From assembly GCF_021917145.1 (NCBI RefSeq), contig NC_061073.1, positions 9,909,211 through 9,973,210 of the forward strand: DNA of 64,000 nt, given 5' to 3'. This DNA is from Hypomesus transpacificus. Its lineage: Eukaryota > Chordata > Actinopteri > Osmeriformes > Osmeridae. Under the pieces are notes generated by a model, which searched no databases, was not told where the DNA came from, and worked only from the letters and a program-made list of their open reading frames with translations. Positions 47,581 to 59,818 of this stretch are shown here, piece after piece (the first letter of the stretch is position 1; every line of letters starts with the position of its first letter). Made by a program: the position numbers and the translations under genes.

Positions 47581-50500
47581 ATGCCCCCCCAGTCCCACCC
47601 AACTAACGCCAGAATCCCCACAACCACAGCCTCCTACTCTAACAGCACCTCTGCTCCCTACTCCATCATCCCTGACTTCATTTCTCAACTCCTGGACAAA
47701 ATCCCTTGTGAGTACACCAGCATCCTCTTACTGACCTCGCTAAACCCTCTGGCCTGGGTTCTGCCTCCGTCTGCCTCTACTACATTCATCTGCCTCTGTC
47801 TGCCTCTCTCTACCTTCATCTGCCTCCTTTCTGCCTCCACCTGCCTCTTACCGCCCTGGTACTTTGTCTGGGATGGAACACTGTATGGGCACCTGTTCCA
47901 TCCCATCAGATCTAATTCCACGTCAAGCGCACATTTCTTCCCTCTCAATTTTCACTTGTTACAAGTTTATCTCTGCTTAATCCTACCGGCTTTTCTGCTG
48001 CCTCATGCTTGTCGTGCGTGTCATAGCGAGACACTTCTGTGCTGGATCTCAGGTCGGTAGTGAGGCACAAGTCTTTTTTTGAAACTCTGCTTGTTCTTGA
48101 CTCTCTCTGTCTCCGTCGCAGTGCCAAGATGGGCGATCTATACAATCGCTGCTGTGATCCTCTTCTTGTTTCTGGTCTGTATTTTGTGTATCTGTGCCAA
48201 ATGCTGCTGCAAGAGTAAGAGGAAACAAAAGAAGAAAGACAATATGGATCTGAAAGGCCTGAAGGAAACCTCAACTTCTGCACTGGTGAGTGAGTTACGT
48301 TCTCTATGTGCAAGAACGTTCTACGGGTTTTGTCGTGTTGTAAGAGTAGTCTAGAAACTGTATGAATTGTTTGGTTGGGGATCTGCGTGGAGTGAGTGTG
48401 ATTGGCTGGTTACAGTAGTAACTCCTGTTGATCTGCGAGGAGTGAGTGTGATTGGCTGGTTAAAGTAGTAACTCCTGTTGATCTGCGAGGAGTGAGTGTG
48501 ATTGGCTGGTTACAGTAGTAACTCCTGTTGATCTGCGAGGAGTGAGTGTGATTGGCTGGTTAAAGTAGTAACTCCTGTTGATCTGCGAGGAGTGAGTGTG
48601 ATTGGCTGGTTACAGTAGTAACTCCTGTTGATCTGCGAGGAGTGAGTGTGATTGGCTGGTTACAGTAGTAACTCCTGTTGATCTGCGAGGAGTGAGTGTG
48701 ATTGGCTGGTTACAGTAGTAACTCCTGTTGATCTGCGAGGAGTGAGTGTGATTGGCTGGTTACAGTAGTAACTCCTGTTAACGGGCAGGTCCAGCCTGGG
48801 GCAGATGAGGCGGTCTACGGATCGACCAAGGAACCAAGAGGACAGCTGCTCTACTCTCTGGAATACAACTCACCCCAATCAGAGGTCAGGGGTCACGGCT
48901 GGTGACACTGTGGTGGGGGGGGTTCATCACGCAACACAGGAGTGGCAAAAGAGTCACCGCTGTTCTATCAAATGTTGCATTTCTGTGTCTGGTTTCTCAT
49001 GTGTTTGCTGGCCTGGAGCTCCATCTGAAGCTGCCTGGTTCTCTTGCAGCTCACTGTGGGGATAAAAGAAGCCAGAGGGTTGAAAGCCATGGACACGGGG
49101 GGAACTTCTGACCCTTATGTCAAGGTCTACATCAGCCCCTCCAAGTCTAAAACATGCGAGACCAGGGTCTTTAGGAAGACACTGAACCCAGTTTTCAATG
49201 AACTCTTTACATTTAAGGTACTGTTCAGTTCATTTAGTTGTGTTTTGATTCATCACATACATTGTACATAACATATAAATACTACTCAAATTGTTTAATG
49301 GACAAGACGAATTGTTAATTTTCTGTTTTGCTTGGTTTACTCAGTTTAATGTCCAGTTCATCTGTAATTACTGCTAATGTCAGACTCGTATTTAATGCTC
49401 AGGTCCCCATGTCAGAGCTTAATGAGTGCACAGCAGTCATGCAGGTCTTTGACTTCAACAAGTTCACCAAACACTGCATCATAGGGGAGATCCGGTTACA
49501 GCTCAACACCGTCGACTGGAATCACGTCATCGAGGAATGGAAAGATCTGATGGAGGCGTCCAAGTTTGATGTTCGAAACTTTATCTTTTCCTCAAAAGAA
49601 TATCCTGCATTTTAACACTACACTTCCAAGATTTTCTGAGGCTGCCAATTGAAATTGTATTATAAACAAATCTAAGTAAGACTGTGGCTGCACGTTTTCT
49701 GCTGTCATCAATAACTGTAAGTCATAGACTATGCATGTGCATATGGATGGCTCTTCTGCTGTTATGATTACAGAACGAGAACCTGGGAGAGATATGTTTC
49801 TCCTTGCGCTACGTCCCAACTGCCAGCAAGCTAACTGTTGTCATCCTAGAGGCCAAAAACCTCAAGTCTATGGATCCAGGCGGGTCATCAGGTCAGTTCT
49901 TCTGTAGCCTGCCTCTTCCAGGCGGTTGCTTGGTGACACTGATGCCACAGAGGATGCTAGGCTCATAGATTGTTAAAAATAATTAAAGGAAATATCAATT
50001 AGCGTTCCTTTTAAATAACTGTTTATTTTTCTTATTCTGGGTATTGGCAAATCACTTGAATGACTCATTTAATAGGCCTATGGGCCTACTTGTTAAAGTG
50101 ACCTGTCAAAACAACCTTCCCGTCTGTGTTTAGATCCTTACGTGAAAGTGCAACTCACTTTAGATAAGAAGAAGTGGAAGAGAAAGAAGACATCGGTGAA
50201 GAAGAACACTCTGAATCCCTACTTCAACGAGTCATTTAACTTTGAGGTTTCGTTTAATCAAATCAAAGTGAGTAGTACAGTAGGTTGGAGTGAACCCAAA
50301 ATAGGTTCACGGACACACTGGTGCAAAATCTGCCAAATTCAGCATGAGAGTAACTGTCCTGTTCTCGGATGTTTGTCCAGAGGGTTCATCTGGTGATCGC
50401 CGTATGGGACTACGACAAGATGACGCGAAATGACGCTATCGGCAAGATCTTTCTGGGATGCGACGCGTCAGGGAACCAGCTGAGACACTGGGCAGACATG

Positions 50501-50620
50501 CTTTCCAACCCTCGCAGGCCAGTGGCTCAGTGGCACACGCTCCTGTCAGCCCAGCAGGTGGACAGCACCCTGGCTCTCAAACGCACCATCAAGATCCCGT
50601 TTACAGATAAGAGCTACTAG
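47581..50620 (+). CDS. syt8: Synaptotagmin-8-like, two C2 domains
   Basis: Exons 47581-47707, 48122-48285, 48789-48884, 49050-49217, 49403-49570, 49774-49891, 50134-50267 and 50381-50620 join to 404 residues. There is a short luminal N-terminus with NST, a transmembrane helix (about 47-68), a Cys/Lys-rich juxtamembrane stretch ([11 protein letters not shown]), then C2A (about 115-235) and C2B (about 245-395). In C2A the calcium aspartates are D144, D150 and D202, but two positions are Asn204 and Cys210. C2B keeps D275, D281, D335, D337 and D343. Membrane-trafficking role by family. Assignment to type 8 rests on position close to tnni2, as in human SYT8-TNNI2; another type is possible. The exon 5 donor (gat/gttcga) and exon 3 donor (gtcagg) are weak. 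AATAAA is at 50946. Confidence 0.75.
48372..48780. repeat. 50 bp minisatellite in syt8 intron 2
   Basis: Eight copies of a 50 bp unit containing gaggagtgagtgtgattggc and agtagtaactcctgttgatc. A single t/a difference (ggttacag or ggttaaag) distinguishes two variants. The array ends at or just before the exon 3 acceptor (gggcag/gtc at 48788/48789). Confidence 0.95.
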
Positions 50621-50945
50621 ACAATGGTTACCGGTAGCCTACTATTTACGCTTACATACCATACTGACATGTCAATAATATATGCTTCCAGGTTAATTTC
50701 AAATGAGTTATTAACAAGCTGTTTTTGTATATTGGAAATGATTGAATTTAGTATACTTTTTCCATTTCCAACACTTTTTTATAGTCCTTTATACTGAATA
50801 CTGCTTTAATTGTACAGACACTGAATTAGAATGCTCCTGAATGAAGACATTCCGTACCAATTTCCATGCATTAACCTTCCCTTTCAAATTGGTGTTAGGA
50901 AGATGCCCTTTCTGCACTTTTATAACACTGCCCCTAAAGATTTGA

Positions 50946-50951
50946 AATAAA
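50946..50951 (+). terminator. Polyadenylation signal of syt8
   Basis: AATAAA 326 bases after the stop codon; a reasonable 3' end for the gene. Not verified by transcripts. Confidence 0.5.
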
Positions 50952-51029
50952 TTAGTCTGCAATTAATTGATTCTATTTGCACATTACCTGACCTATCTCA
51001 AGTGCTCGACACAGCAGCTTTCTGCTCCC

Positions 51030-51170
51030 CTGCGACAGCAGGAACACAGGGTACTCATAATAACCACCACAGCAGGAACACTGGGGAGTCATAATAACCA
51101 CCACAGCAGGAACACAGGGGAGTCATAATAACCACAGCACGAACACAGGGGAGTCATAACCAGCACAGCA
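51030..51170. repeat. Short tandem repeat of about 30-35 bp
   Basis: Four diverged copies built around cagcaggaacac and agtcataataacca, varying in length by small deletions. Confidence 0.75.
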
Positions 51171-53881
51171 GTGTCAGCTAGACACACACAAGCCTGCACC
51201 TTGTTCACCTAAGTAGCATGGGTCCTCCTGGTACTGACAACAACAACAACAGGTTTCCCTACTTCAGCACCTAATCATCCTCATCAATACCTCCTCATTA
51301 GGATTCTGAGATCCTGAAAGGGCCCTATCTGGAAAGATGACTCTCAGGGGGTGCTGCTTACGTCAGCCTTATTAAATATACATTTTAGATGACATCCTAC
51401 AAAAGGCTCATGTTGTGCAGCTTATAAAGCAGTAAGATTACAAGATGCAATGCAAGTAAAGCAGCTTTTATCAAATGCACTTAAATTTTTAGTGTCCTAA
51501 GGGAAACAGAGTAGATTTGGCGTCCATGAGCACTGCTTCCATGATGGGGGAAGTGGCTAGGCTCAGGTTCCATGAACAGGAAGGGTTTAGGACCCAGTGA
51601 GGGCTCCAGGGACCGTAGGTCATGACTCAGTGTGCTGTGAACTCACCCTGCTCTGATCGTCCCGCTGTGGAGCCTGTTCTGAACAGGCCCATGACAGAGC
51701 CACCCCTGGGTGACCTGAGGTGAAACAGGAGGAGGATCAAACAGCCGGCAGGGGCCTGCAACCTTACCAGCTTCATCCAGTCAGAACCAGAAAGAGCTGT
51801 TTAGATCATAGGATTTAGATACATGAAACCAGACCAAAAAAGTCAGTAAGAGAGTCATTAGAATACAAATAAAGATTCTGATGTTAGTGCTGTGTCCTAC
51901 TGTCATAATGTTATCCACAATCTTAGGCTCTGTCTCCAGCTCACGGTAAATGTCGTTTTAAGCAGGTAGCCTGTGTTTAGACACATCCCCGTTCAGCAGC
52001 CCAGGGTTAGTGACAGAGACAGGGAGAATAGGCAGAGAGGACAGGCCCCACAAGGCCACTGTCTTGGCAACAGGCTGGTCAGGACATCTTCAGCTGTTGA
52101 GCAGACTTACTGATGCACTTCTTGTACCTGAAAATGAATAGTTAAGCAGCTTGGGTTCTTTGAGATGTAAATGACACCACTTACCCAGTGTGTTTATCTC
52201 CTAGCATTAATGTCCACTAGACAAGATTATATCCCGATGTCTGTTTTAATCTCTTGGCTGTTTTTCCCTTGCTAGGTTTTCTGGTGAGTGTAACAGGGTA
52301 GTAAGAAATAAGACAATTATGAAGAAAGCTGCATTTTCTACCCAGACGATGAAGAAGCGTTATGTAAAATCAGGATGGCACCTGACATGCTTGAGTATTA
52401 AAATACCACAAATGCTATTTTTAGATATTCAAAAGAATCGCAAAAGGTTGCCTTTGTTAACACACATTATAATATGAGGTTCACTTCACTGATACCAGAT
52501 GTGTCAATAGCTTCTGTGTTTGCACAGTGGCATCATCTGACAGGGGCAGTACAGGGCTGTCCAATTAAAGCCTGTCTCATCTTGTGTAGGGTAGCTTATA
52601 CTGCAACCTACAACCAGCTTAGTCTGTGATCCCGGGAAATTAGAAGATACTAAATACCTACCTGGTACCTGCAATAATTTATCACCATCAACATAGGTGA
52701 GTTTTATGAGCTTTCTAAACAAGTGACATAGTCTTGTGTCTCTCCATGATGATAATTGTATGCTTTGTTGCATTCAACTGAACCATTTTGGATGAGATAG
52801 GCAACTAAGATAACTTGATGGTTAACTCGCTGTGATGAAAACCCAATTTACTGTGTGGTGAGTCTGGTGACATGAACAGAATGGAATAGTAGTTTCCTTG
52901 ATTCATAATTTTGTTCTTTTTCCTTCACACAGTTTGTGTAGAACAATTATTTTAGGAACTGTAAGCATTTTAAAAGGCAAACATCACTTTTTTTGCCGAC
53001 AATACGCGAGGTGAACACAACCAGACAGATCACATTCACCCCAATTTCGGTCATCGTGATGTTGAGGGGAGATGCGTTCACGTGCGCTTCACAGTGCTGC
53101 AGAGCGAGACCAGTGGATGGCCCGGGCTCGTGCTACCGTACGCTCCTCCTTCGGTCGCGGAGCTAGTAGTAGCAGCTATGGACTCTACTGTGTTACCGAG
53201 AGGGTTTCCACAGGTGTGGTTTAAAAGTTTGGCTCTGTTACTTGACAACAGATCGCCATTAAACTAGCAAGCCAGACAGCGAGCTAGTTAGTTATAATGC
53301 AGCAAAGACAGCTCATCTGGATGAGCAGTACGTAGTAGCTAACTAGCTAGGTCTAGCTAGGTATCATTAAGAGATTTCAGCAACATTTCGAGAAAATGCT
53401 GAATTATCTGGTAACGTTGTCAAGCTTTATTATTATAGGCTGACATCATTCACAGTTAGTACGCGTGTAATGACTCAATCCATTCACTAGTAGTGTGTAG
53501 TTTGCTGTCAATCTCGCAAGATAGCCAGCCTAGCATTGTAGCATGAACTTCATAGACAACAAGCCAGCGACGAGCTTTCTAGCTAACTGCTCATTATGAG
53601 TCATACGTATTTGCAAGTCCTGGCCACGAACGAGTTGTCATTCCTCTGTTTTTGTGTGTGGTATACCTTCCGAAATAAATCGCTGACACAGGTCGTGGAT
53701 GCTGTATTGATAGGTGACGTTAGATTACCGCACCGGGCTGCACACTCCAAAGCACACAAGCCTGTAGCTAGTTAATTAGGTACCTAGCTATGATGGCCAT
53801 CGGGAACACTGAGACCTGTATTGCATACGATGGGCAACCTCACCGAACGCTTGACATGCCTCTGTCAACAGGAGGCAGAAC
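51171..53881. other. Intergenic, with probable promoter of the phosphatase-like gene
   Basis: No coding exon recognised from 51171 to about 53000. A CpG-containing stretch around 53040-53215 ends in a donor-like ccacag/gtgtgg. It may be the promoter and 5' UTR exon of the next gene, whose coding exon 1 follows an acceptor (gtcaacag/gagg) just before its ATG. Confidence 0.4.
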
Positions 53882-56796
53882 ATGGAAACCGTGGAGAAAT
53901 TGAATAAAGACCTAGTTTCACATAAACTGTTGGATAAAAAGGTGCTTTCCAAACAGAATGGCAGAACAGGTAAGTTTTGCGTTGTGCGAATGATGTTGCT
54001 AACTCAGTCACCTGTGTTAAAAGTGAACTGAAGTTGCATGAAAATACCTATAACGTCTCAGATTACAAGCCCTTGTCCTTTGAATTGCAGGTATTGCCAA
54101 GCATCTTTACAACACATTCAAAATACACACTTTGCAGATACAGTCCATAAATCGCTCAGAATGTGCCACTGGTAAGTCTCGTCTTCCTGGATATACCGTT
54201 ACAGACAATACAGATACCTATGAGCATAGTTAAACTCTTGAGAACCACAAGCAAAACTTGATAACATTTTAGCCCTTAGTATTTACTGCTATAGGGATAG
54301 TATAATGTCATTTAACAAACCGCATACATATTTACTGTGCTGCAGTTGGTTTTTCCTGCGATATCTGTTACTCTGTAATCGTGCTGATCCAGTTGCGTTT
54401 CCATTCATCTGGTTCCATGCCCCAGGCTCATGTCCCAATCTGATGATGAGTAGGAACGAACAGCAGGACGTCCGCTCGTCCCCCCTGGCCCCCCTAGCCC
54501 CCTCGGCCCTCACCCCCCAGCTGCCCCCCCGCGTCCACCGGCCCCTCTGCCTCTCCGTGTCCTCCGACAGCAATGGCCGCTTCAAGACCCTGGAGACCCA
54601 GGAGTGGAAGAACAACCTCAAAGCTCAGGTACTAACAGACAGTCAAACTGATCAAAACTCCTAAAACACCGTCATGTTTCAATTATCAAGCGGGCAGTCT
54701 AAACGCAAGGTCATTGTGAACAGTGACATTCTTGGGACATGGCAAGCAACAGCTACTTAGTAGACATAAACTAATATTTAAGTGTCACAAATAAGGACAA
54801 GAACAGCAGTAAAACACAAGCAGTTGTTCCAGAGCCAGGAACAAGTACATTTACATTTAGTCGTTTAGCAGACGATCTTATCCAGAGCGACTTACAGTGA
54901 GTACAGGGACATTCCCCCGAGGCAAGTAGGGTGAAGTGCCTGTGCCCAAGGACACAACATCATTTTGCACGACCGGGAATCAAACCGGTAACCTTCCAAT
55001 TAATAGCCCGATCACCTAACCGCTCAGCCATCTGACTCCCGTAACCAAGTAATGTGCAGGCAACCAACACTGCAGGCACTTCCAATGCAATTCACATTTA
55101 AACCTGAGATTTCTTGATCTGCAGTGGTGCTCTACCACTGAGCTGTACCTTCCCTATACATTTAGTTTTAGCATTTAGCAGATGCTCTTATCCAGAGAGA
55201 CTTACAGTAACTACAGGGACATTCCGCCTGAGGCAAGTAGGGTGAAGTGCCTTGCCCAAGGACACAACGTCATTTGGCTCGGCCAGGAATCGAACTGGCG
55301 ACCTTCAGATTACCAGCCTGATTCCTTCACCGTTCAGCCACCTGACTCCCTCCATACATTAGCAGTCCTGCAGATGAGGGGTTTTCTCTACGTGTTGTGT
55401 ATGAGATCCTGTTGGATCACTCTTGTAAGAGACTTCATATGTCTTTTGCTGCACTGTACAGTATATCATATGGTAACTGAGACTTTTATTGTTGCATACT
55501 GCCTGGTAGCTGACATGAGGTCACCTGGTAAACACAGAGCGTCCGTTGACTCTGACGACCTGAATACTTTTAGCGCCTCTGGGCCGTTATTCGCTGTTCC
55601 ACATGCACTATTTGTATGTCACTTTGAAAAAAACTGTTTTTTAAAAGACTCAAATGTAACATGAGGCATGGAACGTAAACAGATGTCATGTATCCTCTGA
55701 GGGGGACAGGATAAGCATCCAGCAGCCAAATGCTGCTAAAATATGTGAGAGGCTAGTCGATTTCCTACACTCGCCACCCCCAAAAAATTGTCATCTATTG
55801 ATGGGCCGCTCAAAATTGAACGTCCACTATCCATTTGGCTGGTGGACATGTGCCTGCTCCTGTCAGTGCTGTGTGGGTGCTGGGCTGCTGCAGCTCCAGT
55901 GTGGATGTCCTGTGTTGCAGATGGAGCAGGCCCACAGTGCCGGGGCCGCCAGCAGCACTGGCTCCCTGGAGAGAGCCTCCCTGTTCTGCGCCTCCAGCTC
56001 CGGCCTGCCCAGCCCGGTGGAGACCCTCACCAAGAGCAAGTCCTCCAGTCGCTTCTCCCTCTTCTCCCCTCCCTGGAACAGCAGCTCTGAGTCCGACTCC
56101 AACCCCCCCTCCCGCTCAGGCTCCAAGAAGCTGCGGAACTACAGCCGCCGGGCGGCTACAGGGCCGGCCGGGGTGGGCGGCAGGACCCCCGACGCCCCGG
56201 AGCCCAAACCCAGCGGCCCCGAGCACTTCCAGTACTCTGAGCCCGTCATCTCCAAGGTGACGGACTACATCTACGTGGGCAACCTGAACGCAGCCTACAG
56301 CGGGCGCACGCTGTGTCGTAACAACATCGACATCATCATCGACATGAGCGGTCTGCCAGGGGAACCAGGGCCCGGGCGCTGCCTCAGCCTCATCCCCTGC
56401 ACCTGCTCCCGCGGTGCCCGGCACAGCTGGTCCCGCCTCAAGGTGGACATAGCACAGGTCCCCGACGCGCCGGGTGACAGCCCCGCCCTCAAGCAGCGCT
56501 GCTTCGACGACATCAACGGCTGCATCGACGCGTCCACGGAGAAGAGGAAGCGCGTGCTGGTGCACTGCCGCGACGGCTACTCTCTGGCGCCCGCCTGCAT
56601 TATCCAGTACCTGATGGTGAAGCAGAACATGAGGCTTCTGACCGCCTACGAGCTGCTGAGAGCCAAGTACCCCCTGAACATCCGGGAGTGCCACCAGGAC
56701 GTGCTGGTGAGCCTGGAGAGGGCTCTGAGGCCGGGGGGCAGCGGGGACCCTGAGGGCTTCAAGCAGGCCATCTCCCGGAGGGTAGCCTGGTCCTGA
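53882..56796 (+). CDS. Inactive dual-specificity-phosphatase-like protein
   Basis: Exons 53882-53969, 54091-54171, 54426-54628 and 55921-56796 join to 415 residues. The N-terminal 220 residues are Ser/Pro-rich, basic and probably disordered. A DSP-fold domain follows (about 225-395): KVTDYIYVGNL, DIIIDMSGLP, then a P-loop region reading VHCRDGYSLAP and the closing helices (AYELLRAKYPLNIRECHQD). Active phosphatases need HC-x5-R. Here Cys340 is kept but the arginine position is Leu346, so phosphate binding should be lost. I do not recognise the exact family member; it is not obviously DUSP8 or STYX. The last exon starts at an in-frame ATG directly after an acceptor, so a shorter 291-residue product is conceivable. 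GC-rich exon 4 contrasts with AT-rich flanks. Confidence 0.75.
54846..55040 (-). mobile_element. tRNA-derived SINE, copy 1
   Basis: On the minus strand it opens with a tRNA-like head (gggagtcagatggctgagcg, then an A-box-like tggctgagcggtta and a B-box-like ggtttgattccc). It ends in the tail ctaaatgtaaatgta. It lies in intron 3 of the phosphatase-like gene, in the same orientation as copy 2 about 120 bp away. The head resembles tRNA-Leu/Ser. Confidence 0.75.
55158..55350 (-). mobile_element. tRNA-derived SINE, copy 2
   Basis: Same family as the preceding copy: a shared body (gacattccgcctgaggcaag, acacaacgtcat) and a head with ggttcgattcctgg-like B-box wording on the minus strand. The two copies differ at many positions, so they are separate insertions or an old duplication. 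Confidence 0.75.
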
Positions 56797-59075
56797 CCGG
56801 ATCCAACACACTCTGATCATCTGGGTTTGGTTTTTTAGTATCATGGTACGGGCATTTGATCTTTTTTGTTTTTATTTTCGGGGGTTTTAAAGAGTGATCT
56901 ATGGGCATCTTTACATGTTGTCGTTAGACTTGCCAGTCAGGTGTAATTGCCACACCTGCGTCACAAAAGTTGTGAAATGGAGTTGCTGCTGGTGTTGCCA
57001 TTGAACAGCCTGTGAATGTGATCTGGGATTTCTTGTAGTTTTTCTCTCCATTTCCATACGAGGAGACAGACAAGATGTTCTGTGTCCAGCTGCTAATACA
57101 GTCAAATGATTATGTTCTAGAATCCAAGAAGTGAGCTGAAAACCATGCCTTTGGCCGCTCATCCTGCGGCCATGGCTCAGGTTTGGTTTCAGGGGAATAT
57201 GAAAATATGAATATGAACCGAAATGCTTGGAAGACTCAGGATACCTATTGATGTCATTCCAATAAGCTACAAACTGCTTCTGGTGCCTGGCAACAGAAGA
57301 CTGGACTTGTTACTGGATAATCTGCCCTTCTCCTGGGGGGTGGAGGGGGGTGGAGGGGCCTCATGCTGGGAGACTTTGCACATGGATACCTGTTGCTATA
57401 CATGGGAGCCTCTACTCTCATCATCTTACACACAGACAGTATGGTATCCTCAAGACATTCTCCATGGTCACCAAACCAGTTGGAAGATCATAGCTGCCCT
57501 CTGTGAGGAAAACTGTCTTAATCTAACTGACATTCTTTTAACCTTTTTTTTTTTTTGACGTAGTGGTGCTTGGAAACTGTGGCTTTGTGATTTTAGCTTT
57601 GGTGTATGCAGTTAAACTGATGGTCAGTACCTTTTTTTATACAAAGTCAGTATTATAATCAGGCTGAATAACAATTCAGTGTGTTATACTGCAACAGATC
57701 GAATTGCACTACTAGCAAGACTCCAGAAATGCACCGTTTGGTAGGTTGTAGTGAGCAGACAGTGCTTTCGCCTGTTGGATCACTTTTTGAGTTTACATCA
57801 CTTCTCAAAGACCTCTGGATTTCAATTAATGTAATAACATTGTGTTACATTAAAATATGGTAATAACATACTGATCTAGTCTAGGTAATTACATAGTGAT
57901 CTAGTCTAGGTAATTACATAGTGATCTAGTCTAGTGGTTTCAGTTCTTACCCTCCGGAGTGGTTGCAGTGTCACAGAGGAGGAATAATTCTTAATAACAT
58001 CCGTGTAGATATTTCTCGTCGGGTTGTTGTACATGTGTGTTAATGTGTGGTGATTCTCTATGAAAGGAACCTGGAGGTTTGGTGCTGTGGTTTGGGTTGG
58101 TGTCTTGTGACGATACAGTGACACTTGCACACATTGTATGCAGTTGTTGGGCATTGATAACATTTTTGTTCACTTTCCTATTGATGCTATTAAAGTTTTA
58201 TCAGGACACATGATGTTATGATATTACAAAATAATCTTCTTCTGTGAATTGGTTTAATGCTGTAACTTCTGTTGGTGATAAATCGCTGTATAGTGCTTGT
58301 ATTTTTACAAATGCAAAATGTGGTGAATGGTGACCAATCACCCCATGGTGATTAGGAGCTGTTTTGTTTTCTTCTGTAATTAACTACTGTGGCCATCGTT
58401 TCCTTTTGTTTCTCAAGGCAATCACTATAGCGTAGAACTCTTTTAAACTGAATTGATGTTGTAGTAAAGATGATTTGGGATCTTGACGTGTTTTGGATGT
58501 TTCAACATGTTACAACTTGTTCTCAGGTGAATTCTAAATGGTCCATAATCTTCTGGATGATTATGAAATTAGAATATGTGAAGCAATGTATTTCCTGTGT
58601 CATGTTTTTTAGAGTCTGATGCATTTTTATGTGTAAATATGAAAGGGAAAAGCATATTATTCTAAACATGATCTCCATAACTCTAAGATGTGTGTGGTCT
58701 GGTTTGTTGATTAGATCAGTGGTCTGTAAGGGTTATTATTATGAAGTGCTGCCATCATATTAGATCTTCTGGGGGCTGTTTCCTCCATGATGCAATCCTG
58801 TCACATTGGGAAGAAGGGGGTAACAGTTTACATGAAAATTAAGCAAAGTTGCAAAAATAAAAGATCTCTATTCACAAATAAACATGCTTCAAAAAAAGAA
58901 AGAAAAAAGTCATAGCAACGTACTGTTGGTTTATTTGTCCAGTGTACTGTACGTCTGTTTGGAAACACGAGCCACTTCCTAGTTAGCCTCCGGGGGGGAT
59001 TCCTGAAGCATTTCACAGTGTTGTCTTTATAAATTCCTGTCAACCTAACTGGATGCCAACGTCTTGAATTTGAGT
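56797..59075. other. 3' UTR of the phosphatase-like gene and intergenic DNA
   Basis: AT-rich, with no exon recognised. Candidate polyadenylation hexamers are attaaa near 58189 and aataaa near 58856. A short direct duplication (gtaattacatagtgatctag) lies at about 57884-57935. Confidence 0.45.
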
Positions 59076-59087
59076 TGCGAATCGTGT

Positions 59088-59490
59088 CCCATTAAGGCAG
59101 GTAGACCTGACAGTCTGCAGGACAGAGGTCCCATTAAGGCAGGTAGACCTGACAGTCTGCAGGACAGAGGTCTCATTAAGGCAGGTAGACCTGACAGTCT
59201 GCAGGACAGAGGTCCCATTAAGGCAGGTAGACCTGACAGTCTGCAGGACAGAGGTCCCATTAAGGCAGGTAGACCTGACAGTCTGCAGGACAGAGGTCCC
59301 ATTAAGGCAGGTAGACCTGACCACCTGCAGGACAGAGGTCCCATTAAGGCAGATAGACCTGACAGTCTGCAGGACAGAGGTCCCATTAAGGCAGGTAGAC
59401 CTGACCACCTGCAGGACAGAGGTTTCATTAAGGCAGGTAGACCTGACCACCTGTGGGGACAGGGGTCCCATTAAGGCAGATAGACATGAC
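59088..59490. repeat. 42 bp minisatellite
   Basis: About nine copies of a 42 bp unit containing gtctgcaggacagaggtccc and attaaggcaggtagacctga. Some units carry ccacc in place of cagtc. The length is a multiple of three, so both strands show spurious frames. Confidence 0.94.
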
Positions 59491-59519
59491 AAAGAGTTCA
59501 TAGAAATGTTCAGAGTGAA

Positions 59520-59582
59520 TTTTTACTATAATAAATAAATTATAGTAAATTTATTATAGTAAATTTACTATAATAAATAAAA
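59520..59582. repeat. AT-rich palindrome cluster
   Basis: Overlapping inverted repeats of tactataataaa and its complement. Bases 59550-59577 form a perfect 28 bp palindrome centred on aaattt. It lies between two unrelated minisatellites. Confidence 0.85.
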
Positions 59583-59625
59583 ATGGGACAAGGATTGTCC
59601 CATTCTCCGTCCTCCTGCCCCCTAG

Positions 59626-59818
59626 TTGAAGGATGTGTCTGAGGACATGAAGGATGTGTCTGAGGACATGAAGGATGTGTCTGAGGACATGAAGGATGTG
59701 TCTGAGGACGTGAAGGATGTGTCTCAGGACATTACGGATGTGGCTGAGGACATGAAGGATCTGTCTGAGGACATGAAGGATGTGTCTCAGGACATGAAGG
59801 ATGTATCTGAGGACATAA
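59626..59818. repeat. 21 bp minisatellite
   Basis: About nine copies of aaggatgtgtctgaggacatg with a few substitutions. The open frame reads (MKDVSED)n. It has no splice partners or start context, so I treat it as a repeat. Confidence 0.92.

Noticed and set aside
53082..53267. 61-codon open frame as a coding first exon of the phosphatase-like gene
   Set aside because: It cannot be joined in frame convincingly to the METVEKL exon, which has its own ATG directly after an acceptor. A 5' UTR role is more likely.
54846..55350. tRNA genes suggested by A-box and B-box-like sequences
   Set aside because: The heads lack a complete cloverleaf and continue into a shared body and tail, so they are SINEs derived from a tRNA.
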